Part shown: positions 25,853-34,399 of the stretch, one piece after another | Layout of the letters: each line of letters begins with the position of its first letter | Numbering within the stretch: the first letter of the stretch is position 1 | DNA from: Peptostreptococcus russellii | Lineage (GTDB): Bacteria; Bacillota; Clostridia; Peptostreptococcales; Peptostreptococcaceae | Direction: 5' to 3' | NCBI RefSeq assembly: GCF_900110295.1 | Contig: NZ_FODF01000008.1 | Coordinates: 34,910-98,909 of the forward strand | DNA length: 64,000 nucleotides | Made by a program: the position numbers and the translations under genes | Notes under the pieces: generated by a model | Told to the model about the DNA's origin: nothing | Seen by the model: the letters and a program-made list of their open reading frames with translations, nothing else | Database searches by the model: none

Positions 25853-27226
25853 ATGAATTCAAATCAGGAATTAAGCGGTATTCAAAAAGCATTTCCTCTT
25901 CTAGCCGAGAAAAATGTAAATATGAAGAGAGAAATAGTTGCCGGAATTACTACATTCTTAACAATGGCGTATATAATTGCGGTAAATCCAACAACACTTT
26001 CAGCAACAGGTATGAATGCAGGTGCATTAGTTACAGGTACTTGTCTTGCAGCAGCTTTAGGTTGTTTTATTATGGGATTTATTGCAAATCTTCCTTTTGC
26101 ACTTGCATCAGGTATGGGACTAAATGCATTCTTTGCATATACAGTTGTGCTTAAGGGCGGTGTTCCTTGGGAGGTTGCTTTAACAGCAGTTTTTGTAGAA
26201 GGTATAATTTTCCTTTTACTTACTTTATTTAAAGTTCGTGAAGCGGTAGTAAACTCAATTCCACTTAACATGAAACATGCTGTTACAGCAGGTATAGGTA
26301 TATTTATAGCGTTTATAGGATTAAAGGGATGTGGACTTGTAGTAGCAAACGAAGCAACACTTGTTAGTATGGGAAGTATGACACCAACAGTTTTATTTGC
26401 ATTTATAGGATTATTAGTAATAGGTGTTATGGATAAAAAAGGATTAAAGGGTGCAATTCTTGCTGGTATAGCAGTTTCTTCAATTCTTGCTTGGATATAT
26501 GCTTCAATGAATCCTGAAGCTGCGGCAAAGTTAGGAATATTTCTTCCAGATGGTATATTTAAATATGAATCAATTAAACCTATTGCAGGTAAGGTTGACT
26601 TTGAATTTCTTGCACATCCAAAGGATATAGGAAACTTCTTCGTAATAGTATGTACTTTCTTATTTGTAGACTTCTTTGATACAGTTGGTACATTAGTAGG
26701 AGTTTGTTCAAAGGCAGATATGCTTGATGAACAGGGTAGAGTTCCTAATGTTGGTAGAGCTCTTTTAGCTGACTCTATAGCAACTACTTTTGGTGCTTTA
26801 CTTGGTGTTTCAACAGTTACTACATATGTTGAATCTTCAACAGGTGTTATAGCTGGTGGTAGAACTGGATATACTGCAATTACAGTAGGTATATTATTCC
26901 TTATAGCTATGTTTTTCTCACCAATATTTATAGCAATACCTGCATGTGCAACTGCACCTGCACTTATATATGTTGGATATCTTATGATAAGCTCAATTCA
27001 CGAGATAGATATTCACAACATAACAGAAGGACTTCCAGCATTTATAACAGTTGTAAGTATGGCTCTTACATACAGTATAGGTGATGGACTTACAATAGGT
27101 ATACTTTCATATGTTATAATAAACCTTATTTACAATCTATTTGCAAAGAAGGAAGACAGAGAACCAGTATCTATGGTAATGATTGTTCTTGCAATTTTAT
27201 TCTTAATAAAGTTGTTAATGTTATAA
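25853..27226 (+). CDS. NCS2 family purine permease (AzgA/PbuG type)
   Basis: 457-residue membrane transporter, about 12-14 helices. Family motifs: REIVAGITTFLTMAYIIAVNP near the start, GANLPFALASGMGLNAFF-like segment (FIANLPFALASGMGLNAFFA), VDFFDTVGTLVGV and the STVTTYVESSTGVIAGGRTG region. These place it in the hypoxanthine/guanine/adenine (AzgA-like) branch rather than the xanthine/uracil branch. GGAGG precedes the ATG. It is downstream of the orphan response regulator in the same direction, so the regulator may control it (inference). No purine riboswitch is seen in the leader. Confidence 0.93.
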   Translation: MNSNQELSGIQKAFPLLAEKNVNMKREIVAGITTFLTMAYIIAVNPTTLSATGMNAGALVTGTCLAAALGCFIMGFIANLPFALASGMGLNAFFAYTVVLKGGVPWEVALTAVFVEGIIFLLLTLFKVREAVVNSIPLNMKHAVTAGIGIFIAFIGLKGCGLVVANEATLVSMGSMTPTVLFAFIGLLVIGVMDKKGLKGAILAGIAVSSILAWIYASMNPEAAAKLGIFLPDGIFKYESIKPIAGKVDFEFLAHPKDIGNFFVIVCTFLFVDFFDTVGTLVGVCSKADMLDEQGRVPNVGRALLADSIATTFGALLGVSTVTTYVESSTGVIAGGRTGYTAITVGILFLIAMFFSPIFIAIPACATAPALIYVGYLMISSIHEIDIHNITEGLPAFITVVSMALTYSIGDGLTIGILSYVIINLIYNLFAKKEDREPVSMVMIVLAILFLIKLLML

Positions 27227-27567
27227 AAGAAAAATTAATAAATCGCGTATTTTGGCAAAAAGCCTTGAAACTTACGTGGAATTTAGTTACTATATAATTA
27301 GTAGTGAAATTGGACTATTGTGATCAAGATCAATAGTCCTTTTTTAACGCTATAGGTAAAGAATTCCTTAAATTTAATATTTAAGGAATAGTTGATAATA
27401 GATATTTTTAAATAGCTAGTAATATTGCTTAGTGGATATAGTTTAAGCGATATAGTTGATTAAAAATCTTTCATGCAGAGGATATGCAGATTAATAAGTA
27501 TAAATTAAAAAGTAGTGCGTCAGGCGTGAAAAATTAAAAGAAATAAAATGAGAAAGGAAATATGCTA
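27227..27567. other. intergenic region NCS2 permease to ABC-F gene
   Basis: Contains a folded element at about 27243-27282 (CGCGTA / TACGTG outer stem and GGC-AAAAA-GCC inner stem) and the terminator at 27312-27345. The rest is AT-rich without a clear promoter. Confidence 0.4.
27312..27345 (+). terminator. Terminator after the NCS2 permease
   Basis: GGACTATTG (27312-27320) pairs with CAATAGTCC, with TGATCAAGAT forming the loop region, followed by TTTTTT. Confidence 0.88.
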
Positions 27568-29187
27568 ATGTTACAGGTAACAGATGTAGGTTTAAGATTT
27601 GGTGATAAAGAATTATACAAAGATGTAAACCTAAAATTTACAAAAGGAAACTGCTACGGAATAATCGGAGCTAATGGTGCTGGAAAGAGTACATTTTTAA
27701 AAATACTATCAGGAGAAATAGAGCCAAATACTGGTGTAGTTTCAATAACTGATAAGGAAAGAATGTCAGTTCTTAAGCAGGACCATTTCGAATATGATGA
27801 CTTTAATCTAATAGATGTAGTTATTATGGGGCACGAAAGACTATGGCAAATAATGAAAGAAAAAGATGCTATATATATGAAGGAAGATTTCAGTGATGAA
27901 GACGGAATCAAGGCTGCAGAACTTGAAGGAGAATTTGCAGAACTTGATGGTTGGGATGCTGAAACAAATGCAGAAAAGATCTTAATGGGATTGGGAATAG
28001 AGAAGGAACACCATTATTCACTAATGAATGAATTGTCTGGTGGAGATAAGGTAAAAGTTCTTCTTGCACAGGCATTATTTGGTAATCCTGAAATTCTTTT
28101 ACTTGACGAGCCTACTAATCATTTAGATTATGCTTCAATAAAGTGGCTTAATGAATTTATAATGGGATTAGATGACACTATTGTAATTGTTGTATCACAT
28201 GATAGACATTTCTTAAATACAATATGTACTCACATAGTCGATGTAGACTTTGGTAAGATTCAATTATATACTGGTAACTATGATTTCTGGTATGAATCAA
28301 GTCAGCTAGCTCTTCAGCTTATGAAGGATCAGAATAAAAAGACTGAAGAAAAGGTAGCACAGTTAAAGGAATTTATTGCGAGATTTAGTTCTAATGCCTC
28401 TAAAGCAAAGCAGGCTACTTCTAGAAAGAAACAGCTTGAAAAATTAAATGTTGAAGAAATACAGCCTTCAAGAAGAAAGTATCCATATGTTGCTTTCAAA
28501 CCAGAAAGAGAAATAGGAAATGAAGTTCTTGAAGTTACAAATCTTACAAAAGTAGTAGATGGTGAAAAAGTTCTTGATAATGTAAGTTTCAGATTAAATA
28601 ATGATGATAAGGTTGTTTTCATGGGTGATGATATGGCAGCAACAGCTTTATTTGAAATATTATCAGGAAGAGATACAGATTATGAAGGCGAATTTAAGTG
28701 GGGAGTTACAACTTCACAAAATTATATGCCTAAAAATTATAATGAGTACTTTGATGGATGTGATCTTTCATTAGTAGATTGGTTAAGACAATACTCTGAA
28801 GAAAAGATAGAAAGTTATATAAGAGGTTTCCTTGGAAGAATGCTTTTCAGTGGAGATGAAGCTCTTAAAAAGGCAAGTGTATTAAGCGGGGGAGAAAAGG
28901 TTAGATGTATGCTTTCAAAGATGATGTTATCTAATGCAAATGTACTTCTTATGGATGACCCTACAAATCATCTTGATCTTGAATCTATAACTTCTGTGAA
29001 TAAATCATTAGAAGACTTTACAGGAGTAATATTATTTACTTCTCATGATCATCAATTTATATCTTCTATAGCAAATAGAATAATATTTATAGGAGATAAT
29101 GGTATATTAGATAGAAAGATGAACTTTGATGATTTCATCGAAAGTGCTGATATACAGGGTCTATTAAAGAAAATAGTTCAGGCTTAG
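27568..29187 (+). CDS. ABC-F family ATP-binding protein (YbiT-like)
   Basis: 539 residues with two ATPase domains and no membrane domain. Domain 1: GANGAGKST, LSGGDKVKVLLAQAL, LLLDEPTNHLD. The ABC-F linker rich in Lys/Gln follows (ARFSSNASKAKQATSRKKQLEK). Domain 2 has a degenerate Walker A (MGDDMAATALFEIL, lacking GK(S/T)) but a good signature (LSGGEKVRCMLSKMML) and MDDPTNHLD. ABC-F proteins act on ribosomes; some give antibiotic protection, but the YbiT-like branch is mostly housekeeping. ATG at 27568 has better spacing from AAAGGA than ATG 27562. Confidence 0.93.
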   Translation: MLQVTDVGLRFGDKELYKDVNLKFTKGNCYGIIGANGAGKSTFLKILSGEIEPNTGVVSITDKERMSVLKQDHFEYDDFNLIDVVIMGHERLWQIMKEKDAIYMKEDFSDEDGIKAAELEGEFAELDGWDAETNAEKILMGLGIEKEHHYSLMNELSGGDKVKVLLAQALFGNPEILLLDEPTNHLDYASIKWLNEFIMGLDDTIVIVVSHDRHFLNTICTHIVDVDFGKIQLYTGNYDFWYESSQLALQLMKDQNKKTEEKVAQLKEFIARFSSNASKAKQATSRKKQLEKLNVEEIQPSRRKYPYVAFKPEREIGNEVLEVTNLTKVVDGEKVLDNVSFRLNNDDKVVFMGDDMAATALFEILSGRDTDYEGEFKWGVTTSQNYMPKNYNEYFDGCDLSLVDWLRQYSEEKIESYIRGFLGRMLFSGDEALKKASVLSGGEKVRCMLSKMMLSNANVLLMDDPTNHLDLESITSVNKSLEDFTGVILFTSHDHQFISSIANRIIFIGDNGILDRKMNFDDFIESADIQGLLKKIVQA

Positions 29188-29205
29188 TATATAAATAGAA
29201 TAATA

Positions 29206-29232
29206 AAAGAGAGGTTAAAACCTCTCTTTTTG
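29206..29232 (+). terminator. Terminator after the ABC-F gene
   Basis: AAAAGAGAGGTT / AACCTCTCTTTT perfect arms with a short A loop, then T. Confidence 0.92.
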
Positions 29233-29489
29233 ATTATAGCAAATAGAATCTATTAAAGAATGCTTATAAGATAGATATAGATATATAGTATCATAATTGA
29301 ATTTATGATACCAATATAAATCTTTATTTAAAAGCTTTTAAAAGAAATCTTTAGCAGTAAAGTTTTTAAAAATTTTATAATCTAAAACTCTATAAATATA
29401 TGACTATAAGTTACGATTATAAAGTGATAGGATATCAGATTAGAAAAAAGTTTTTTTAATAATTACATCTGTTTTATAACTTTTATATA

Positions 29490-29498
29490 TGGTATAAT
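29490..29498 (+). promoter_or_regulatory. extended -10 promoter for the recombinase-like gene
   Basis: TGGTATAAT, about 118 bp before the ATG. It gives a leader that contains the inverted repeats. Confidence 0.55.
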
Positions 29499-29616
29499 AA
29501 AAAGTATCACAAGTCATTACTTTTGAAACTATGTAAAAGTTAGTACATAACTTTAAAAATCATGTAGTGACACTAATGGATACAATTAATGAACACAAGA
29601 ACTGGAGGTGAAGCTT

Positions 29617-30192
29617 ATGATTTATGGTTATTGTCGAGCAACTACACCAAAGCAGATAGAGCAAGGCTATTTGGAAGATCAAAAAAATAGAATTCAAGAA
29701 AGATACTTTGACAGTATCATTTATAATGAAAAAACTTTAGATATGAATATAAAACCTGAGTTTGAAAAGCTTATGGACGAAATACAATCGGGGGATACTT
29801 TAGTAGTAACGAGTCTTGATAGATTTGCAAAATCAATAGAGGATGCTTGTAAAATAGTAAAAGAACTTAGGGAGAAGAATGTAGATCTTCATATTCTTAA
29901 TATAGGACTTATAGATAATTCAATTTTAGGAAATGTCATTTATGATACCTTTGCTGCAATTAGCGAATTTGACAAAGCACTTCTTGTTGAAAGAATTCAA
30001 ACTGGAAAAAATAAAGCTAAAAAATCAAGTGGTTTTAGAGAAGGAAGACCTAAAAAGTATTCTCAAGAAACTATAGATGAAGCACTTAATATGCTTAACT
30101 CATATTCATATAGAAAAGTAGAAGAAATGACGGGTATTTCCAAAAGTACTTTAATAAGAGCTAAAAAGGCAAAAAAAATTAATAATGATTAA
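29617..30192 (+). CDS. serine recombinase (resolvase/invertase) homologue with substituted catalytic residues
   Basis: 191 residues: a resolvase N-terminal domain and a C-terminal helix-turn-helix (RKVEEMTGISKSTLIRAKK), the length of small resolvases. The start reads YGYCRATTPKQ where resolvases have YARVSTxxQ, so the nucleophilic Ser is Thr9. In SLDRFAKS the first Arg is kept (R69) but the second conserved Arg is Lys72. The ERIQTGKNKAK helix is normal. No transposon or inverted-repeat cassette surrounds it. It may be an inactive, domesticated DNA-binding protein. ATG 29617 sits six bases after GGAGGTGA. Confidence 0.9.
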   Translation: MIYGYCRATTPKQIEQGYLEDQKNRIQERYFDSIIYNEKTLDMNIKPEFEKLMDEIQSGDTLVVTSLDRFAKSIEDACKIVKELREKNVDLHILNIGLIDNSILGNVIYDTFAAISEFDKALLVERIQTGKNKAKKSSGFREGRPKKYSQETIDEALNMLNSYSYRKVEEMTGISKSTLIRAKKAKKINND

Positions 30193-30258
30193 TAGTGTAA
30201 TTTTAGAGGACTGGAATGAATATTTTAGTCCTTTATTTTTAAATATAGAGGTGATTTT

Positions 30259-30873
30259 ATGGTGGACTTTGATGTTTTGTTTGGAGAATATGTTCCTTCT
30301 TTGATAGGGGCTGACAATGTAATACATGCATCTGTAGTTGTTCCAATAATATATATAGATGGAGTATGTAACTTTATTTTTGAAGTAAGATCCAAAAAGT
30401 TGCGACATCAACCTGGAGAAATATCTTTTCCTGGAGGTAAAATAGAAAGTGGAGAGAGGGCAAAAGATGCAGCTATAAGAGAGTTTTGCGAAGAATTGAT
30501 GTGTAGTGAAGATAAACTTAGAATAGTATCTGAAATAGACACCTATCTTTCTCCTACAAGAGCTTTGATACATTGTTTTCTTGCAGAAGTAGATAATAGC
30601 ATTGATTTAAATGTAAAAAATGATGAAGTAGATTCTATTTTCTGTGTCCCATTAAAATATTTTCTTGAAACAGTTCCAGAAGAATATACAAATAAAGTAA
30701 CAGTTATGCCAGACGATGATTTTCCATACAATAGAATGAGTATACCACAAGCTTATAAATGGGGAACTCCAAGTTATCCAGTATATTTTTATGAATATGA
30801 AAACAAATTAATATGGGGGATAACTGCAAATATAGCTAGAAATTTTGTTAAAAAATTAAATTCTATGTTATAA
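30259..30873 (+). CDS. Nudix hydrolase of the CoA pyrophosphatase (NudL/YeaB) type
   Basis: 204 residues. The Nudix box begins at G60 and keeps E66, R74-E75 and E78-E79 (GX5EX7REUXEE); the last Gly of the box is replaced by Met. Directly before it, EVRSKKLRHQPGEISFPGG matches the CoA-specific signature of this branch, which cleaves CoA into phosphopantetheine and ADP. The extended C-terminus includes EYTNKV and WGITANIARNFV. GAGGTGA precedes the ATG. The second TPP riboswitch starts 25 bp downstream. Confidence 0.9.
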   Translation: MVDFDVLFGEYVPSLIGADNVIHASVVVPIIYIDGVCNFIFEVRSKKLRHQPGEISFPGGKIESGERAKDAAIREFCEELMCSEDKLRIVSEIDTYLSPTRALIHCFLAEVDNSIDLNVKNDEVDSIFCVPLKYFLETVPEEYTNKVTVMPDDDFPYNRMSIPQAYKWGTPSYPVYFYEYENKLIWGITANIARNFVKKLNSML

Positions 30874-30897
30874 TAGGCTTGGTATAAAAATTAAACA

Positions 30898-30975
30898 AAT
30901 AGGGGAGCTTTTGCTGAGAGGAATTTTTTCGACCCTTAAACCCATTGGATAATGCCAGTGTAGGAATTTATATGT
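30898..30975 (+). ncRNA. TPP riboswitch (THI element) of the thi ABC transporter operon
   Basis: Conserved aptamer segments AGGGGAGCTT, GCTGAGAGG (30913-30921), then ACCCATTGGATAATGCCAGT and GTAGGAA. The sequence diverges from the thiW copy outside the conserved core. An extended -10 (TGGTATAAA, about 30880-30888) lies just upstream. Confidence 0.94.
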
Positions 30976-31000
30976 CTCACACTTGTGGGGCATTTTATTT
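30972..31000 (+). terminator. riboswitch expression-platform hairpin
   Basis: ATGTCTCAC pairs with GTGGGGCAT (two G-U pairs) around ACTT, followed by TTTATTTTAT. It can act as a weak intrinsic terminator about 30 nt before the first gene. Confidence 0.7.
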
Positions 31001-31029
31001 TATAACAAAAAAGAATAGGAGATGATATA

Positions 31030-31320
31030 ATGGTTATAGCAGATATAGCTGTAATGCCGCTAAGACCTTATGGAAGTGAGGAAGAAATGTACAAGGTCGT
31101 AGATGCTTGTATAGAACTAATAGAAAAAAGCGGACTAAAAAGTGAACTAGGTGCTAATAGCACTACAGTAGAAGGAGAACTAGATGATGTTTTTGAGCTT
31201 TGCAAAAAGGTTCATCAACTTCCATTTGAATTGGGCTGTGAGAGAGTAATTACTATATTCAGAGTTGACCAGAAAAAGGGTGGAATTACTATAGATGAAA
31301 AACTTAAGAATCACAAGTAG
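31030..31320 (+). CDS. MTH1187/YkoF-type thiamine-binding protein
   Basis: 96 residues, ferredoxin-like fold. The start VIADIAVMPLRPYGS and VEGELDDVFELCKKVHQLPFELGCERVITIFRVDQKKGG match the small MTH1187 family proteins that bind thiamine or its pyrimidine precursor. First gene after the TPP riboswitch. Its 3' end overlaps the permease gene by 26 bp, so the two are translationally coupled. It probably supports uptake of the pyrimidine part; the exact ligand is not fixed by sequence. Confidence 0.92.
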   Translation: MVIADIAVMPLRPYGSEEEMYKVVDACIELIEKSGLKSELGANSTTVEGELDDVFELCKKVHQLPFELGCERVITIFRVDQKKGGITIDEKLKNHK

Positions 31321-32056
31321 GATAAAAGATAGTCTTTACCCTATAGCTACATTTTTTTCGATTCTTATAATATGGCAGATTTCTGTAACGGCTATGAAGG
31401 TTCCTTCGTATTTAATCCCAACTCCACTAGATATCATAAAGGAGTTTCAATCGGATTGGAAGGTTCTTTTAATGCATAGCAAGGTAACCCTAACTGAAAC
31501 TATTATTGGTTTATCTATTTCAGTGGCAATAGCACTTATTATAGGAACAATTATGGATTTTATACCGATTGTAAAAAAGTGTTTATATCCTTTAATGTAT
31601 ATAACACAGATGATTCCTACTATTACAATAGCACCGCTTCTTGTAATATGGTTTGGTTTTGGAATAAAATCAAAAGTTTTATGTGTAGTCCTTACGTGTT
31701 TCTTTCCAATATTAATTAACTTTACAGATGGTATAGATGGAATTGACAGAGATTATCTTAATCTTTTTAAGATAATGAAAGCAAGCAAGGTGAAAACCTT
31801 TATTCATCTTAAATTCCCAATGTCATTGGATAAACTATTTACAGGACTTACGATTTCTTCTACATACGCATTTGTTGCAGCAACAGTTGCTGAATGGCTA
31901 GGAGGAAGTGCTGGTCTTGGAGTGTATATGGTAAGAGCAAAAAGTTCATACGCATTGGATAAAGTTTTTGCATGTACTATACTGGTAGTGGCGTTTAGTT
32001 TGATTTTTGTAGTATTTATAAAAGTGCTTAAAAAGTTACTTTTGAAAAAATATTAG
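31295..32056 (+). CDS. thiX: thiamine-precursor ABC transporter permease
   Basis: 253 residues, six predicted membrane helices. The permease signature EAA loop is present as YLNLFKIMKASKVKTFIHLKFP, and PTITIAPLLVIWFGFGIKSK matches the nitrate/taurine/thiamine-precursor permease group. It begins inside the thiamine-binding gene and is followed 40 bp later by the binding-protein gene. With its TPP riboswitch this makes a ThiXYZ-type system for a hydroxymethylpyrimidine precursor (inference from family and regulation). Confidence 0.92.
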   Translation: MKNLRITSRIKDSLYPIATFFSILIIWQISVTAMKVPSYLIPTPLDIIKEFQSDWKVLLMHSKVTLTETIIGLSISVAIALIIGTIMDFIPIVKKCLYPLMYITQMIPTITIAPLLVIWFGFGIKSKVLCVVLTCFFPILINFTDGIDGIDRDYLNLFKIMKASKVKTFIHLKFPMSLDKLFTGLTISSTYAFVAATVAEWLGGSAGLGVYMVRAKSSYALDKVFACTILVVAFSLIFVVFIKVLKKLLLKKY

Positions 32057-32096
32057 TTATAAAAATAAATATGTGTAATATTTCGAGGAGGAAAAA

Positions 32097-33119
32097 ATGA
32101 AGATAAAAAAGATGTTATCATTAGCTTTAGTAGGAGTCCTGAGCATTTCATTATTATCAGGGTGTACAGGCGATAAGGAGGAGGCATCAGAAAAGGCTCC
32201 TGAAAAGCTTCAGAAAGTTACTTTGATGCTAGATTATACTCCGAATACTAATCATACAGGAATATATGTAGCAAAAGAAAAGGGATATTATAAAAAGCAA
32301 GGTTTAGATGTTGAAATAGTACAACCTTCTGATGGTGATTCAGCTACACTTGTTGCAAGTGGAAAGGCTGATTTTGGTGTAAGTTATCAGGAAGACGTTA
32401 CTTATGCTCTTACAAGAGAAAAGGATCCGCTTCCTATAACAGCAATAGCCGCAATAATACAGCATAATACTTCAGGATTTGCTTCACCAGAATCAAAGAA
32501 TATAAAAACTCCTAAGGATTTTGAAGGAAAGACATATGGTGGATGGGGATCTCCATCTGAAGAAGCAATAATTAAGCTTGCAATGGAAAAAAACGGAGCT
32601 GACTTTAACAAGCTAAAGAGAGTAGATATTGGGCAAGATGATTTTTTTGCAGCGACTAAGAAAAATATTGATTTAGCTTGGATATTTGAAGGTTGGGATG
32701 GTGTTAAGGCTAAGGAAATTAATGAACCTATAAATTATATACCAGTTAAGGATATAGATCCTGCACTTGATTATTACACACCAATTATTATAACAAGTGA
32801 CAAGCTAATAAAGGATGATCCAGAGTTAGTTAAGAAGTTCATGAAAGCAACTGCGGAAGGATATAATTTTGCAATAGAACATCCAAAGGAATCTGCTGAG
32901 ATTTTAATGAAGGAAGTACCAGAGCTGGATAAGAATCTTGTAATACCAAGTCAGGAATTTTTATCTACTCAGTATAAGGCAGATGCTCCAAGATGGGGTG
33001 AAATGAAGGCTTCTGTATGGGAAAACTATGCTAAGTTCATGAAGGATAATGGATTAATAAAGAAAGATCTAAATATAAAAGAGGCATTTACGAATGAATT
33101 CTTACCAGAACAGAAATAA
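32097..33119 (+). CDS. thiY: ABC transporter substrate-binding lipoprotein, NMT1/THI5-like
   Basis: 340 residues. A signal peptide ends in a lipobox LSGC (C23), so it is lipid-anchored outside the membrane. The NMT1/THI5 domain follows: [62 protein letters not shown] is typical of pyrimidine-binding ThiY proteins. GAGGAGG precedes the ATG. Its 3' end overlaps the ATPase gene by 26 bp, the same overlap length as between the first two genes of the operon. Confidence 0.94.
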   Translation: MKIKKMLSLALVGVLSISLLSGCTGDKEEASEKAPEKLQKVTLMLDYTPNTNHTGIYVAKEKGYYKKQGLDVEIVQPSDGDSATLVASGKADFGVSYQEDVTYALTREKDPLPITAIAAIIQHNTSGFASPESKNIKTPKDFEGKTYGGWGSPSEEAIIKLAMEKNGADFNKLKRVDIGQDDFFAATKKNIDLAWIFEGWDGVKAKEINEPINYIPVKDIDPALDYYTPIIITSDKLIKDDPELVKKFMKATAEGYNFAIEHPKESAEILMKEVPELDKNLVIPSQEFLSTQYKADAPRWGEMKASVWENYAKFMKDNGLIKKDLNIKEAFTNEFLPEQK

Positions 33120-33813
33120 ACTGGAATTAAAAAATATATGTAAGAAATATGGAGATACTGAAATATTAAAAGACATAAATATAAGCTTGAAAGAAGGGGA
33201 ACTAGTTTCTTTGCTAGGCCCTTCTGGATGCGGTAAAAGTACTGTTTTTAATATTATAACTGGACTTACAGAATATGAATCAGGAGAGCTTTCAAAAGAC
33301 GGAGAGATAAGCTATATGTATCAAAAGGATCTTCTTCTTCCTTACAAGAGCATATTAGATAATGTAGCACTCCCCCTTCAAATAAAGGGAGTTAAGAAGA
33401 AAACTGCAAGGGAAGAGTTGAGACCGTATTTTAAAAGTTTCGATCTTGAAGGCTATGAAGATAGCTATCCACATGAACTATCAGGTGGAATGAAGCAGAG
33501 AGCCAACTTTTTAAGAACTTTTGTATATTCTAATGACATAATGCTTCTAGATGAACCCTTTGGGGCATTGGACTCTATAACAAAAATGTCATTGCAAAAA
33601 TGGTTTTTAGATATAAGAAAGAAAGTAAATTCAACTATACTTTTAATTACTCATGATATCGAAGAAGCCATAATGTTGTCAGATAGAATATATGTTTTAT
33701 CTAGTAAGCCAGCATCAGTAAAAAAAGAATTTAATCTTGTAAAAGATATTAATAAAAAAGATATATTGGAAAAAGAAAAATTAAAAGAAGAAATAATTGA
33801 ACTACTTAAATAG
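33094..33813 (+). CDS. thiZ: thiamine-precursor ABC transporter ATP-binding protein
   Basis: 239 residues. Walker [11 protein letters not shown]-loop [10 protein letters not shown], signature [15 protein letters not shown] (LSGGM in place of LSGGQ, common in this group), Walker [13 protein letters not shown] and the H-loop [10 protein letters not shown]. It drives uptake through the permease encoded two genes earlier. The start inside the binding-protein gene shows coupling. It ends the riboswitch-controlled operon, with a terminator directly after. Confidence 0.94.
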   Translation: MNSYQNRNKLELKNICKKYGDTEILKDINISLKEGELVSLLGPSGCGKSTVFNIITGLTEYESGELSKDGEISYMYQKDLLLPYKSILDNVALPLQIKGVKKKTAREELRPYFKSFDLEGYEDSYPHELSGGMKQRANFLRTFVYSNDIMLLDEPFGALDSITKMSLQKWFLDIRKKVNSTILLITHDIEEAIMLSDRIYVLSSKPASVKKEFNLVKDINKKDILEKEKLKEEIIELLK

Positions 33814-33852
33814 TTAAAAAGCAACCCTTATGTTATGATGGGTTGCTTTTTT
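33814..33852 (+). terminator. Terminator of the thi ABC operon
   Basis: AAAAGCAACCC / GGGTTGCTTTT arms with a 12-nt loop and six T residues. Confidence 0.92.
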
Positions 33853-34399
33853 ATTTCAAAGAACTATGTTAAAAATATAGTAATTATTTTCTAATTACAA
33901 TTTATAGCAGAGAGTATAGGCATATATAAAAATAAATAAATCTTCAAGTATCGATGATTAGAAGAAAAGTTTAAGGTGAGTATCTTTAATTAATAAAAAA
34001 TAATATTTATAATTAAATTAAAATTTGTAAAAAATATCAGAATATATTTAAAAAAATGATTAATAAGACTAATAAAGATTATAGTGTTAGCAAAGCATAT
34101 CTCAATGTACAATATTACAATATATAAATATATTAAGTTAAATAAGAAATTAAAATGTATAAATATTGCTATATTGCAATATGTCTATATATTCAAAAAC
34201 AAAAACATCAATATGTTTTAAAAAAATAGGAAATCAGCTTGAAAGTTCAATTTTAAAATGTTATAATTTAATCATAAAAGCTAGATAAATATTATAATAT
34301 AGAAATTAATAAAATTAATTACTTAATGTTTTGCTACATGTTATTCAACTTGAATTGATCAGATTTATATTATGTTTGTTAAAATTGGGGGGAAGGTTG
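33853..34399. other. intergenic region upstream of the CWB2 protein gene
   Basis: 547 very AT-rich bp. It contains a perfect 12-bp palindrome ATATTGCAATAT (34171-34182) 57 bp before the -35 element, and the promoter at 34239-34267. I find no c-di-GMP riboswitch core and no reading frame of note. Confidence 0.5.
34239..34267 (+). promoter_or_regulatory. promoter of the CWB2 surface protein gene
   Basis: TTGAAA, a 17-bp spacer and TATAAT (34262-34267). It gives a leader of about 125 nt. Confidence 0.75.

Larger units (their letters stand above)
29188..29616. other. intergenic region upstream of the recombinase-like gene
   Basis: 429 bp. Contains the ABC-F terminator, an extended -10 promoter (29490-29498) and a cluster of inverted repeats between 29502 and 29571: AAAGTTA-GTACA-TAACTTT (29536-29554) and AGTATCAC (29502-29509) against GTGACACT (29564-29571, 7 of 8). 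These could be binding sites of the downstream recombinase homologue. Confidence 0.5.

Noticed and set aside
25840..26154. 104-codon plus-strand frame at the start of the NCS2 permease
   Set aside because: Out-of-frame shadow of the permease, rich in Cys/Tyr/Ser, without motifs.
29617..30192. Mobile element or invertible promoter around the recombinase homologue
   Set aside because: No transposase, terminal repeats, target duplication or paired inversion sites were found. Neighbouring genes are ordinary chromosome genes.
30151..30573. 140-codon minus-strand frame over the recombinase-Nudix junction
   Set aside because: Antisense to the Nudix gene, with no recognisable domain or ribosome site.
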